64,000 bases of DNA from UBA8941 sp963780545 (GTDB lineage Archaea > Thermoproteota > Bathyarchaeia > TCS64): positions 1 through 64,000 of the forward strand of contig CAWACK010000013.1 in the NCBI GenBank assembly GCA_963780545.1, read 5' to 3'. This document shows, one piece after another, positions 48,181 to 57,208 of the stretch. A program made the position numbers and the translations under genes. Position 1 is the first letter of the stretch. The number at the start of each line of letters is the position of its first letter. The notes beneath the pieces were generated by a model. The model had not been told where the DNA came from. It saw nothing but the letters and a program-made list of their open reading frames with translations, and ran no database searches.

Positions 48181-48734
48181 CGAACCTAATCGATATCGCA
48201 GTAAATAAATTAATTATGAAACACTATCATATGATACTGATATGGATTATGATATAAAAATATATTTTGGTATTAACTATAACACACATTTATTTAAATA
48301 TTATTTTTATAAAAAAAATTTTAAAAATAACTTTTTAAAATGCTATGTTTAATTATCTAATAACTAATCGCTTTAACAGTTATAAATAAAGTGATATATA
48401 ATCCATAAGAAGTGATCATTATAATAAAATAAAGAAGTTAACTTTACTTTAATTTCAATCATTTTATGCTATGTTAATCTATCGTCGCGCAAGTGTCTAG
48501 GTTTAATATCGACAGTTTACCTGTGTCACAATTGTTGATGTGTGTGACCTTTTTCGTATCGAGAAAGGGATTATTGAAGCGATGTGACTGCAACAACTGT
48601 TTGCTTGTGGTGACTTGCAAATTACAAAGAAAACGCAAAAAATTGAAAAAATGGGAGCAATATGTTAAAGCATGTGCACATTGAAATCAAGATAATTTAA
48701 TAACCTTTATTCCTTCAACAAACAAGGAGAATCT
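48181..48734. other. AT-rich intergenic DNA
   Basis: About 300 bases of very AT-rich DNA upstream of the repeat protein, then from 48483 (CGTCGCGCA) a GC-richer piece with a possible cysteine-containing frame (CDCNNCLLVVTCK, about 48580) that I could not identify. Confidence 0.45.
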
Positions 48735-49688
48735 ATGCCGATGATAAACACTGCAGTCTTAGGCTGTGGGAGTTGGGGTCGAAACCACGCCCGTGTATAT
48801 AGGAGCCTTCCAGGAGCCACACTTTCAGTCGTCTCAGATGTTCATGAGCCAACTGCCCGAGAGATCGGTGAACTATACCATGTACCATACTACACTGATC
48901 CCGACAAGGTACTCTGTGACCCTAATGTTCAAGTCATTAATATTTGTACTCCCACTGTCACACACTACGACATCGCCATCAGAGCAATCGAGAATGGTAA
49001 GCATGTACTAGTCGAGAAGCCCATGACTAACACAATCGATGAGGCTAAGAAATTAATAAGAGCAGCCCAGAAAGCAGGGGTTGTCCTCACAGTAGGCTTT
49101 GTGGAGAGATTCAACCCTGCTGTCGAAGAAGTATACAAGAGAATAGCAAATTGTGAGATAGGTGATGTCATCTTAGCCCACACTCGAAGGGTTAGCAGAA
49201 GCCCTCAGCGAATCGGGGATGTAGGAGTCGTTAAGGACCTCGCAATTCATGACCTCGATATTATCAATCACCTCTTCAAGGGGGATCCCCTGTACGTCTC
49301 AGCTGTCGCAGGTAAAATTAGGCATAAATATGAAGACTATGCAAACATTAACCTCATTTACGAGGGAAACTGCAACGCCTTCATCGAGACAAACTGGCTA
49401 ACACCGAGAAGGATAAGGACTCTAACAGTGACGGGCACAGAGGGAATCATCAATGTCGAGTACACGACACAGCAATTAACCATCGAGAACGATGAAATGA
49501 TGATCCAACCCTTCCTCCAATACAAGGAACCACTGTACGAGGAATTATACTCCTTCATCGATTGTATTAATAAAGGATTACCACCCGAGATCACAGGGGA
49601 GGACGGCTTAAGGGCTCTTGGGCTATGCGAAGCCGCACTCAAGTCATCTAAAACTAAACGGATGATCAGCGTCAAAGATCAGGTATAG
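48735..49688 (+). CDS. Gfo/Idh/MocA oxidoreductase, UDP-sugar 3-dehydrogenase-like
   Basis: The protein has 317 residues. The N-terminal Rossmann fold TAVLGCGSWGRNHARVY binds NAD; VLVEKPMTNTIDEAKKL carries the catalytic Lys of the EKP motif; DLAIHDLDIINHLF provides His/Asp. With the aminotransferase that follows it resembles the WlbA/WlbE pair making 3-amino sugars such as diacetamido-uronic acids (inference from context). The stop is TAG, followed two codons later by TGA. Confidence 0.87.
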   Translation: MPMINTAVLGCGSWGRNHARVYRSLPGATLSVVSDVHEPTAREIGELYHVPYYTDPDKVLCDPNVQVINICTPTVTHYDIAIRAIENGKHVLVEKPMTNTIDEAKKLIRAAQKAGVVLTVGFVERFNPAVEEVYKRIANCEIGDVILAHTRRVSRSPQRIGDVGVVKDLAIHDLDIINHLFKGDPLYVSAVAGKIRHKYEDYANINLIYEGNCNAFIETNWLTPRRIRTLTVTGTEGIINVEYTTQQLTIENDEMMIQPFLQYKEPLYEELYSFIDCINKGLPPEITGEDGLRALGLCEAALKSSKTKRMISVKDQV

Positions 49689-49852
49689 ATCTGAAACTAT
49701 TAGTCCTCGTCTTCATGATTATAAAAAAAATACGAATCCTGGTGATTTTTAAAAAAGTAGGATGACAACGCAGTTAAATGTCAAACTACGTGTACGCTCC
49801 ACATTGCTGGCGTGCGGTTAGTTTATGAGACAAGACAGCGGAGATAGCTAAC

Positions 49853-51007
49853 ATGGTGGATGAGCTAGCTATCGATGGTGGGAAACAAATTTCTGATCAT
49901 AAGATTCCCCTCGCTAAACCAATGTTCAGCCAAAAGGATGCTGACGATATAGCTAAGGTCCTCAGATCCGGGTACGTCAGACAGGGACCTTATACGAAAC
50001 AATTTGAGGAGAAGTTCGCTGAGAGAGTTAAGGCCAAGTATGCATACGCCGTCTCTAACGGTACCGCTGCTCTACATTGCGCTTATCTCTCTACGCTAAA
50101 ACCTGGAGACGAGGTAATTGCCCCCTCCTTTACCTTCATCGCAACTATCAGCACTATAATTTTCAGCAATGCCAAGCCTGTACTTGCCGACGTCGACTCT
50201 GATACGTTCCTACTCGATCCAGAGGATGTTAAGGAAAAGATCAGCAAGAAGACCAAAGCGATTGCCCCAGTTCACCTCTTTGGCAATAGCTGCGATATGA
50301 AAGCCATCATGGAGATCGCGGAGGATAAAAAGCTTAGAATAATTAATGATTGTGCACAGGCACATGGTACAGAATACGATGGCAAGGATCTAGGAACTTG
50401 TCCGGACATTAGCTGCTACAGTTTCTACCCTACAAAGACACTCACCACTGGAGAAGGTGGTATAGTCACCACAAATGATGATGAACTCAATCGCCTCGGA
50501 TCACTAATAAGGAGCCATGGAGACGATGGGAAGTATCATCATATTGTGCTCGGACTCAACTATCGAATTACCGATATTATGTCGGTAATAGGCTTGAATC
50601 AGCTGGCTCAACTAGATCACTTCCTGGATAGACGCCGTAGTAATGCTTCGAAACTACTTGGAGGATTGAAAGGCTCAGAAGTTGTTCATCCACAAAAGAT
50701 TACATCTGGAACGAACCCAAGTTATAGCTACTTTAGCGTAAAATTAGACTTGGAGAGGCTAAAATGTACACGTGACGAGTTCGCAAAAGCTCTTCAGGCA
50801 GAGAACATCGACTGTGGGGTTCACTACCCGATGCCGCTCAATAAACAACCCATAATCGAGAAACTGCTGAAACCAAAGAGTTGCCCTTCCTCTGAAGACC
50901 TTTCGAGAAGGATTCTAAGCCTCCCCATGCATCCTTACTTGACTGAAAGCGAACTTGAATCGATTACTAAGGGAGTTAGAAAAGTCTCTGACCACTATCT
51001 CAAGTAG
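49853..51007 (+). CDS. DegT/DnrJ/EryC1 sugar aminotransferase
   Basis: The protein has 384 residues and an ATG start. PLP enzyme: SNGTAALHCAYLSTLKPGDE binds phosphate, INDCAQAHGTEYDG contains the Asp pairing with the pyridine N, and FYPTKTLTTGEGG holds the Schiff-base Lys near residue 195. It transfers an amino group to a keto-sugar nucleotide, probably the product of the preceding dehydrogenase. The stop is TAG. Confidence 0.9.
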   Translation: MVDELAIDGGKQISDHKIPLAKPMFSQKDADDIAKVLRSGYVRQGPYTKQFEEKFAERVKAKYAYAVSNGTAALHCAYLSTLKPGDEVIAPSFTFIATISTIIFSNAKPVLADVDSDTFLLDPEDVKEKISKKTKAIAPVHLFGNSCDMKAIMEIAEDKKLRIINDCAQAHGTEYDGKDLGTCPDISCYSFYPTKTLTTGEGGIVTTNDDELNRLGSLIRSHGDDGKYHHIVLGLNYRITDIMSVIGLNQLAQLDHFLDRRRSNASKLLGGLKGSEVVHPQKITSGTNPSYSYFSVKLDLERLKCTRDEFAKALQAENIDCGVHYPMPLNKQPIIEKLLKPKSCPSSEDLSRRILSLPMHPYLTESELESITKGVRKVSDHYLK

Positions 51008-51130
51008 TCGACCTCACCCTCGGTTTTTTATTCTAAATTTCATGTGGGATAATATTGAATAATTTCGTGATTTTTCAGGATGAAAATGCGCACACATGAA
51101 AAAAAATTAATTTAATTTAAAAAATTTGGT

Positions 51131-51445
51131 TTATCGAGTAACCTTCATTTTAGCGACCAAGTTAAGTAGACTCTTTATGTGTTCTTCAAGCTCTGAAACC
51201 TTCGCCTTTAGGACCCTAATCTGGATCTCGGGTGAAAGTTCTTCGAGCTTCGCCTCCTCCGTGACCTCATATACTCCCACTCCTACCTTTCGAACGTATC
51301 CCTTATTCCTTAATGTGGTGAGGCTACTTGCCACCTGTTGGTAGGTGAATTTACAGCTGTGAGTAATCTGTTTAAGAGACATTGGTCGTTTACTTGTCAA
51401 TAGTAGTTTTAGAATATTATTTTGCAAGGGAGCTGAAACTCGCAT
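51131..51445 (-). CDS. Winged-helix regulator with C-terminal coiled coil
   Basis: The protein has 104 residues. The wHTH occupies residues 8-65 (LKLLLTSKRPMSLKQITHSC, YQQVASSLTTLRNKGYVRKV) with a beta-wing ending VGVYEVTEE. The tail is a dimerising helix (EIQIRVLKAKVSELEEHIKS). It is intact, unlike its close paralogue at 9461-9785. It probably controls surface or glycan genes, but the target is unknown. Confidence 0.8.
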   Translation of the reverse strand: MRVSAPLQNNILKLLLTSKRPMSLKQITHSCKFTYQQVASSLTTLRNKGYVRKVGVGVYEVTEEAKLEELSPEIQIRVLKAKVSELEEHIKSLLNLVAKMKVTR

Positions 51446-51627
51446 GGTGATCGGGTTCTACTTACGAATCGCCCTAAAAAAGATTACTATTATAAAGTAA
51501 ATGGTTTTAAGGAAATCACTAAAATATATTTTTCGCATTATGTGGTGAAATAATGGATTTTAATATTTAAAACGTGTATAAGTTTTAGAAAAATGCCATT
51601 AAATTAATACATTTTAACATCTTAAAT

Positions 51628-52119
51628 TTAACTCTCGCCAGCGGCTAAAACCACATCGACACTGAAAGCGCCAACATCCTGGATCTTGGGTGAAACCGTC
51701 AACTTCAAAGTTGTGGCAGCCACTGAGCCAGGAGATATTACCGTATCGGCACCGTCCCATGTTAACGATAGATACTTTTCAGAGGAAGCCGAATCCCAAT
51801 TAGAAATAGAGCTAATCGTTGTGACATTTGAACTGCCAAAATTTTTGATATAAATAAGACATTGCTTAACGCTACCTGGCTCCAAACTCCCCCAAGTAAT
51901 AGAATTTAAGCGATTAACACACCCAGAATCTGAAAAAAATCTTAAATCAATCGTCGAATTAGCTCCAGAGCCCGTAATCATTGGTTTTATCTCGAGATTG
52001 GTAATCCCTGAATTAGTTGCAGGTGTATTTGTTAGGATACCCGACAAACTATAGGCACCAACACTAATCAAGGTTAGTGCAGAAACACCTAGAATAACCA
52101 ATACGCTGACTTTATTCAT
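51628..52119 (-). CDS. Secreted beta-sandwich protein, 163 aa
   Basis: The N-terminal hydrophobic helix (SVLVILGVSALTLISVGAYS) is a signal or anchor. The rest is Ser/Thr-rich and beta-strand-like (STIDLRFFSDSGCVNRLNSI, AATTLKLTVSPKIQDVGAFS), typical of small archaeal surface or pilin-associated proteins. A class III signal peptide cannot be confirmed. Confidence 0.6.
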   Translation of the reverse strand: MNKVSVLVILGVSALTLISVGAYSLSGILTNTPATNSGITNLEIKPMITGSGANSTIDLRFFSDSGCVNRLNSITWGSLEPGSVKQCLIYIKNFGSSNVTTISSISNWDSASSEKYLSLTWDGADTVISPGSVAATTLKLTVSPKIQDVGAFSVDVVLAAGES

Positions 52120-52300
52120 TAGCGTCTGCTAAAGGCTCTCTATCTTCTAAGTTATCGATTATGGTGTCGCAAACCCTATTAAAAATATGTATGTAACCAA
52201 AAATATATACACCAAAACAATTCTCTCGACGATTTTCATCAACATACTAATTATATCTTATCTCTATATATTGAAGAAAAAAGTGATTTCCCTAAAAAAA

Positions 52301-52519
52301 TTAGTAACGAACTTTCTTAGAACTCTTAGATTTATAATTCTTCAAGGTATATAACAGCAGCTTGTCGAAACTCTCAAGATCAAGCTCCATGCTATTGATG
52401 CCTTTAAGATCATATGTTTCTCCACACTCCATACACTCATAATGATCGTCATCATCTAAGCGATTTAATGTTCCCCCACATGCAAGACATTGCAGTGAAT
52501 TGACTTGAGAGGTCTTCAT
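52301..52519 (-). CDS. Small zinc-ribbon protein, 72 aa
   Basis: CLACGG near residue 12 and CMECGE near 34 form a CxxC pair that should bind zinc (LQCLACGGTLNRLDDDDHYE). The C-terminus is a basic helix. It is possibly a transcription-related adaptor; the function is unknown. Confidence 0.65.
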   Translation of the reverse strand: MKTSQVNSLQCLACGGTLNRLDDDDHYECMECGETYDLKGINSMELDLESFDKLLLYTLKNYKSKSSKKVRY

Positions 52520-52832
52520 TTCACTCTGCTAAAAAATTAAGTAATATTAAATAATACATTTATGGATTAATAAAATAGACTACAAATCTAATTAAAAAAG
52601 GTAGATTTAAATGAAGCTTTTTAGAGTCGAATAAATTCACAGATAGGTCAAAATATCATTTAATCAGTTTAGAACGCTTTCATAATAAAATAACACGCTA
52701 TACATAGTGATTGTATCCCTTTACTACAACAATTATCAGAATTTATAGAGAAAACGTTATTGATGTGAGTATTGACTAATACGATTTATAATCCACAAGT
52801 AATAATATTCGCTATTACAGTTCCTTATACCT
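52520..52832. other. AT-rich promoter region
   Basis: It contains TTTATAAT at about 52786, some 45 bases before ATG 52833, as a likely TATA box. No gene was seen. Confidence 0.45.
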
Positions 52833-54116
52833 ATGCGTTCAGTAGCCTTGATATTCGGCTTACTTCTAATTGCAACAATAATTACACCACATGTTTTAGC
52901 GGCAGATTACACCATTTCGACGTTAACCATAACAATAGACCCAGACGGCTCCACCAATCTCGAATACAAGATAACCACCGACCCCACAGTTGCCAACATC
53001 ACACTTCCTTTAATAGGTGAAAACTACACAAACCTATTGATCATTGATCAAAACCAGGAACCTCTAAACTACCTGTTGCAAGGGGATGTCGCCACCATAT
53101 CCTCTCTAGGCTCGAATGTAGACGTGACTTATTCTACTCAGAGCCTTACCAGCAAGAGGGGAGACCTGTGGGAGATTAATGTGACAGCCCCGACATCAAT
53201 GGGTGTTTTACTTCCCCAAGGTGCAACTCTCGTCAGTCTTAACCAGATCCCCCTCGAAATAAGCACCATAAACCAGAGACAAAGTCTCCTGCTGCCGGAT
53301 GGACCAAACGAGATAACGTATGAGTTAGGAATAGTGGGGACAAAAGAACACTCACTGTTAGTAATCACAGACGCTGAGACATCCATAAATCAGGCAAAAG
53401 CAGGCGGATTAGTTGTCACCTCGGCGGAGACACTCCTAGCCAAAGCAAAAAGCTACTATGACTCGGGCAATTACCCCTCGGCTGAGGACTATGCGGGACA
53501 AGCGAAAAATGCAATAACCGTAATCATGGCCCTAGCCTCAGATGCGGATTCAACAATCAAAAATGCGACAAACTCCATCTCGATAGCCATGTCAGATGGG
53601 CGGACAAGCGGCCTCGAGGAGGCGAATAGATTCCTAATAAACGCGAAAACAGCCTACGCTTCCGGTAACTATACTAAAGCGTCATCCATCGCAGCACAAT
53701 CGATTAGCTACGCGAATTCGGCAACCAAACCTGGAAGCGACTTAGTTACCTACATAGGTGCTGTTGGAGTGGTAGCGGTAATTGTGGTCTCAGCCATATT
53801 GATGAGAAGACGTTCGGTGAGAAAAGCTTCGAGCGCATTGCATGATGTAAAGGGGAAAGTCGACATAGTTTCAATTGACAAAAGGTTTCCCGATCTTAGA
53901 GACGAGGATAAAATGGTGATAAAGTTTCTGGCTGACTCCGGTGGCGAAGCTTACGCGGATGAGATAAGGGAGAAGCTCAATATGCCGAAGACGAGCACCT
54001 GGAGACTCATCAGACGACTCCTAGGCCTCGGCATCGTCGGTGAGAGAAAAGTGGCTGCAAGAAGCCTTGTTTATATCGAGGCCAGATACAGGGTAGATGG
54101 TCAGCAGCAACCATAA
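52833..54116 (+). CDS. Membrane-anchored winged-helix regulator
   Basis: The protein has 427 residues: signal peptide (LIFGLLLIATIITPHVLA), ectodomain with a beta-rich half and a helical-repeat half (SYYDSGNYPSAEDYAGQAKN, TAYASGNYTKASSIAAQSIS), one transmembrane helix near 305-325 (GAVGVVAVIVVSAILMRRR), then a cytoplasmic winged helix (DKMVIKFLADSGGEAYADEI, MPKTSTWRLIRRLLGLGIVG). This is the layout of archaeal one-component regulators that sense outside the cell. Directly after its TAA lies the phased CGTTCC array. Confidence 0.82.
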   Translation: MRSVALIFGLLLIATIITPHVLAADYTISTLTITIDPDGSTNLEYKITTDPTVANITLPLIGENYTNLLIIDQNQEPLNYLLQGDVATISSLGSNVDVTYSTQSLTSKRGDLWEINVTAPTSMGVLLPQGATLVSLNQIPLEISTINQRQSLLLPDGPNEITYELGIVGTKEHSLLVITDAETSINQAKAGGLVVTSAETLLAKAKSYYDSGNYPSAEDYAGQAKNAITVIMALASDADSTIKNATNSISIAMSDGRTSGLEEANRFLINAKTAYASGNYTKASSIAAQSISYANSATKPGSDLVTYIGAVGVVAVIVVSAILMRRRSVRKASSALHDVKGKVDIVSIDKRFPDLRDEDKMVIKFLADSGGEAYADEIREKLNMPKTSTWRLIRRLLGLGIVGERKVAARSLVYIEARYRVDGQQQP

Positions 54117-54118
54117 AA

Positions 54119-54169
54119 TGTTCCACGAAGTGTTCCGGATCGTTCTAAAAGCGTTCCAAACCGTTCCGT
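54119..54169 (+). promoter_or_regulatory. Second phased CGTTCC array
   Basis: Near-copies of GTTCC have G positions 54120, 54132, 54142, 54153 and 54163; the spacings 12, 10, 11, 10 are identical to the array at 15553-15602, although several bases differ. Confidence 0.55.
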
Positions 54170-54208
54170 CGGGTTCCTCAAATAACAACTCCAACACGTT
54201 ATGAACAA

Positions 54209-54303
54209 GTGAAAAACGCGATGAATACGAAAATAATAATAATCGGAGTGGTCGCGGCACTCCTCCTAATCCCCGCGATGCCAAGCGCACTTGCGGCCGG
54301 AAC
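54209..54303 (+). pseudogene. Promoter and signal-peptide fragment of a 15644-type surface protein
   Basis: It reads VKNAMNTK then the signal peptide GVVAALLLIPAMPSALAAGT, almost identical in DNA to 15644-15740. Homology stops exactly at the alternating tract 54304-54319. Confidence 0.8.
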
Positions 54304-54319
54304 CATGCGCGCGCGTGTG
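54304..54319. repeat. Alternating 16-base tract at a homology breakpoint
   Basis: CATGCGCGCGCGTGTG. Left of it matches 15552-15740, right of it does not. Confidence 0.8.
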
Positions 54320-54388
54320 AGTGCGAATTAGGGCTCCACATATTACTGTTATTTATATATTATTAACTATAATTTAGTTGGTGTTTTG

Positions 54389-54487
54389 GTGGTTGGATTA
54401 AGCCATGTCAAGGCGTTACTCGCGGTATTCTCTTTAGTCACCCTGCTTGTGGGATATGTACCGGTGTCTTTTGCGAAAACTCCGTCA
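54389..54487 (+). pseudogene. Second signal-peptide fragment
   Basis: GTG 54389 starts VVGLSHVKALLAVFSLVTLL then VGYVPVSFAKTPST, a clear secretory leader, with a TATA-like TTTATATATT upstream at 54351-54360. The frame is cut by the alternating run 54488-54502. The parent gene is not in the window. Confidence 0.6.
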
Positions 54488-54502
54488 ACGTGCGTGCACA
54501 CA
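54488..54502. repeat. Alternating 15-base tract truncating a leader
   Basis: ACGTGCGTGCACACA follows the signal-peptide fragment directly. Confidence 0.7.
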
Positions 54503-54553
54503 ATTAGCTAAGAACGACTGCTCACGTCAAAAGTGTATTCGAGATTTGCTTAA

Positions 54554-56974
54554 TTAACGCGCCTTAGCGAACAATAATACGGCAACCAAAGCGATAGCTA
54601 CCAGCATGACCTCGACCACGAAGTTCCCTATGAGAATCCCCGATAAAGTCAAGTTCTGCGGTGTGAAACCGAGTTGCTCTAAGTGAATGCTTAGCTGACT
54701 ATACGGTCCCCAAGTGGCAATCGTGGCCCTGTATATCCCTCGGGTGATCTCAGTCAACGGGACACCGTTAACCGTAACCGTTGCTTTATCGACTGGTTGC
54801 CCATCTGACTCGTATATGAGCTTGATCGACGGCGTGACACTTCCGGGGCTCAGGGAGTCCATCGATTCGCTGGCCATTATCCTGTCGAAGGTGACTGTGA
54901 CGGTGTTTGTGGTGAAGTCTGTGAGACCGTGGAGTTTGTCAGATACTCCGCGTGTTGTATAGGTGCAGGTGCATGTCGAGTTCTTCATCAACGTGTCGTT
55001 TAGATACGCTTCCCCTACGAGAGGCTGGCCATCGTATTCGTATTTGGCGCTCACTATGATCTTTGCCTCGGAGCCGACCTCTACACGTGAGGAGTTCGTT
55101 GACAGATTCACGTTGACCCTGTCTGATACGACCTGAACCTGTTTCTCGAAATGTGCCTTCGAAGGAACACCGTACGCGCTGAAGCATATGGCGGAAGACT
55201 TAAACTCGCCTGAACCGAGCGTAGCCGAAAGCGTCGCGTTGAACGTGAGGGTCTCACCGGGCTCCAGAAGAGGTATTGTCACATGGTAGCTGTTTGAGCT
55301 GTTTTCCTCAACATAGGAGTAGAATTTGCTTCGGTGTATGCCTAGAAGACTCAGCCCTCCGCCCAGATTTAAGGTAAGGTTGACGTCTATGGCTGGGTTT
55401 GACGAATTGTCGGTTAAGAGAATGGAGGCGTTTCTTTTCCCCTGTCTTAATACATCGCTAATCGTGGATGACATTCCCAGATTTGTTGAGCCGATTACTG
55501 AGCTAGACCCCTTGTAGGTTGAAATTAATTGGCGCGTCATGTTGACGTAGGTGAATCCATATTCGATACTGGGCTCGATCTCACTGCCTTCATGCCATTC
55601 ATTCCAGGTGGTTATCAGCACAGCGTCAGGACTACTTGAGAGAGCTCCTTTCCAATACGTGTCGTACGTCTTACCTCCTTGTCTGTTGAGAAAATTAGTT
55701 CCTCCCGTCTTTGTTAAGTCGTAGCCAGGTTCGACCGTGTAAGCGAGAAACCTCTCCTTCAGAGGAAGGGCCTCTCCATCATCTATCAGGGTGATTGCCT
55801 GATTGAATGTGACTCCGTTTAAACTAAATTTCATGAAGTTAGAGAATTCGTTAAATGCTTCTGAGGCTTGGGTCGAGTTGGCTGAGGCGTACGTGTGGCA
55901 TCCATCAAAGGCTTCAGCATATTTTGGATCAAGAAGGTCGCCTATGAGGTAAGTTGGTCCCACCCTCTCCTTAAGCAGGCTACGCACATCGACCCAGTAC
56001 GATTGGCTTCTATCTAATGCGCCCACAGCGTAGACGAAGATCACGGGTGCGCCATCTGCTTTCAGGAAGGCACTGCTGTTGGAGTATTTCTTTACAATGT
56101 CGGAGAGCTCGAGGGCAACGTAATCGGGTGTTAAAATCGTTGAGGTCGTCGAGCCTCGATATGACTCGTAGTAGATGGTGATCGTGAAGTTGAGTTCTTC
56201 AGCCACCTTTAGTATGTGAGGTAACGCTCCGTCCTCAAATGTGCCTGGCCCCCACCATGACACGATGAAGCCATCGATGCCAGCGGCTTTAGCCATCTCT
56301 ATCTGAGCCTTAATAACGCTCTCGTCGTAGCTATCGTAATTGCCGAGATATGGCGTGTCGACGATGGGAGAGTTCCAGTGGTAGATTTTATCGCTGGGAC
56401 CAATCGGGTTACCGTACCATGGGTAATAGAAGGCGAAGACTTTTTTACTCAAGTTCGAGGGCACTCCTTCAATGTCTGCGGTTCCTGAAGGAGAGGCGTA
56501 AAGATGGCTATAATCTATTGTGTAACTATGTTTGTTTGAAGTGGGACTAACGAAGTCAGAGCCGAGTTGCTTCACCGAAAATATCAGGTTCCAATAACCA
56601 GAATAGCTGTACACATCGACACCGGTTTCACCCAGTGCTCCGCTAATGATACTAATCTGTCCCTCTTCAACGCCTTTGATCGCGAGGAACAACACCTCTA
56701 TTGATACTGGTGTCACGTCGAACTGTTTTTTGGCTATCCATATACGCCCCGGTGAATAGGAGTACTGTAGCCCGGGAGCTTCATCTCCCAAGGTTATTGT
56801 TGCGTTACTCGTGAAGGAAGACAAGCCTACAAGCCCAACTTCAACCCAATCGGATGAGGTGGTCACAGTACACTTTACCAGGTAGATGGGTTCAGAGTTC
56901 GATTGCGCCGAAGCTGAGTGCAAATTCGAAGTAGTTATTGTGAGTTGCAAGATAATCAATGCCAGGGTAACCAA
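54554..56974 (-). CDS. Secreted GH99/WbsX-like glycoside hydrolase, membrane anchored
   Basis: The protein has 806 residues. Signal peptide (LALIILQLTITTSNLHSASA); N-terminal beta domain; from about residue 170 a TIM barrel with KKVFAFYYPWYGNPIGPSDK, AAGIDGFIVSWWGPGTFEDG, VLITTWNEWHEGSEIEPSIE, the strands and acidic residues of GH99-like/WbsX proteins (family knowledge). Ig-like domains follow, and a final transmembrane helix (VVEVMLVAIALVAVLLFAK) anchors it. It probably acts on mannose-type or surface glycans outside the cell. Confidence 0.8.
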   Translation of the reverse strand: MVTLALIILQLTITTSNLHSASAQSNSEPIYLVKCTVTTSSDWVEVGLVGLSSFTSNATITLGDEAPGLQYSYSPGRIWIAKKQFDVTPVSIEVLFLAIKGVEEGQISIISGALGETGVDVYSYSGYWNLIFSVKQLGSDFVSPTSNKHSYTIDYSHLYASPSGTADIEGVPSNLSKKVFAFYYPWYGNPIGPSDKIYHWNSPIVDTPYLGNYDSYDESVIKAQIEMAKAAGIDGFIVSWWGPGTFEDGALPHILKVAEELNFTITIYYESYRGSTTSTILTPDYVALELSDIVKKYSNSSAFLKADGAPVIFVYAVGALDRSQSYWVDVRSLLKERVGPTYLIGDLLDPKYAEAFDGCHTYASANSTQASEAFNEFSNFMKFSLNGVTFNQAITLIDDGEALPLKERFLAYTVEPGYDLTKTGGTNFLNRQGGKTYDTYWKGALSSSPDAVLITTWNEWHEGSEIEPSIEYGFTYVNMTRQLISTYKGSSSVIGSTNLGMSSTISDVLRQGKRNASILLTDNSSNPAIDVNLTLNLGGGLSLLGIHRSKFYSYVEENSSNSYHVTIPLLEPGETLTFNATLSATLGSGEFKSSAICFSAYGVPSKAHFEKQVQVVSDRVNVNLSTNSSRVEVGSEAKIIVSAKYEYDGQPLVGEAYLNDTLMKNSTCTCTYTTRGVSDKLHGLTDFTTNTVTVTFDRIMASESMDSLSPGSVTPSIKLIYESDGQPVDKATVTVNGVPLTEITRGIYRATIATWGPYSQLSIHLEQLGFTPQNLTLSGILIGNFVVEVMLVAIALVAVLLFAKAR

Positions 56975-57077
56975 TTTCTTAACAACGAGAAACGTTACAT
57001 ATCCCCTCCTACCCGGGTGAATTTACCTATTTTAATGAACATTTAAGTATATTAAAACCCTGTTTAGTCGCGTGCGC

Positions 57078-57140
57078 TGGATGAGATTTGTCCCTGCAGA
57101 CTTAATACCTGACTCTGCAGACTCGTCACTTGACTTTGGA
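57078..57140 (-). pseudogene. Coiled-coil fragment between tracts
   Basis: The minus strand reads QSQVTSLQSQVLSLQGQISS, the repeat style of surface-protein stalks. Both ends are alternating tracts. Confidence 0.5.
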
Positions 57141-57191
57141 GTGCGCGCCGATTCATCAGAAGAGCGATCTTTGTGTCCTTGTCAGCTTTGG

Positions 57192-57208
57192 GCACGCGCA
57201 CACACACG
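57192..57208. repeat. Alternating 17-base tract
   Basis: GCACGCGCACACACACG, the longest purely alternating purine-pyrimidine run noted in the window. Confidence 0.7.

Noticed and set aside
48493..48684. 63-residue cysteine-containing ORF
   Set aside because: CDCNNC is suggestive of a zinc ribbon or transposase scrap, but there is no supporting domain or start context.
19000..48700. Prophage or plasmid island
   Set aside because: No capsid, terminase, integrase or replication genes; the contents are glycan and surface genes, so a horizontally acquired envelope island is more likely.
49686..51007. Complete TAG-to-sense reassignment in this genome
   Set aside because: The sugar dehydrogenase and aminotransferase end at TAG at their normal family lengths, so TAG works as a stop at least there; only suppression or partial recoding remains open.
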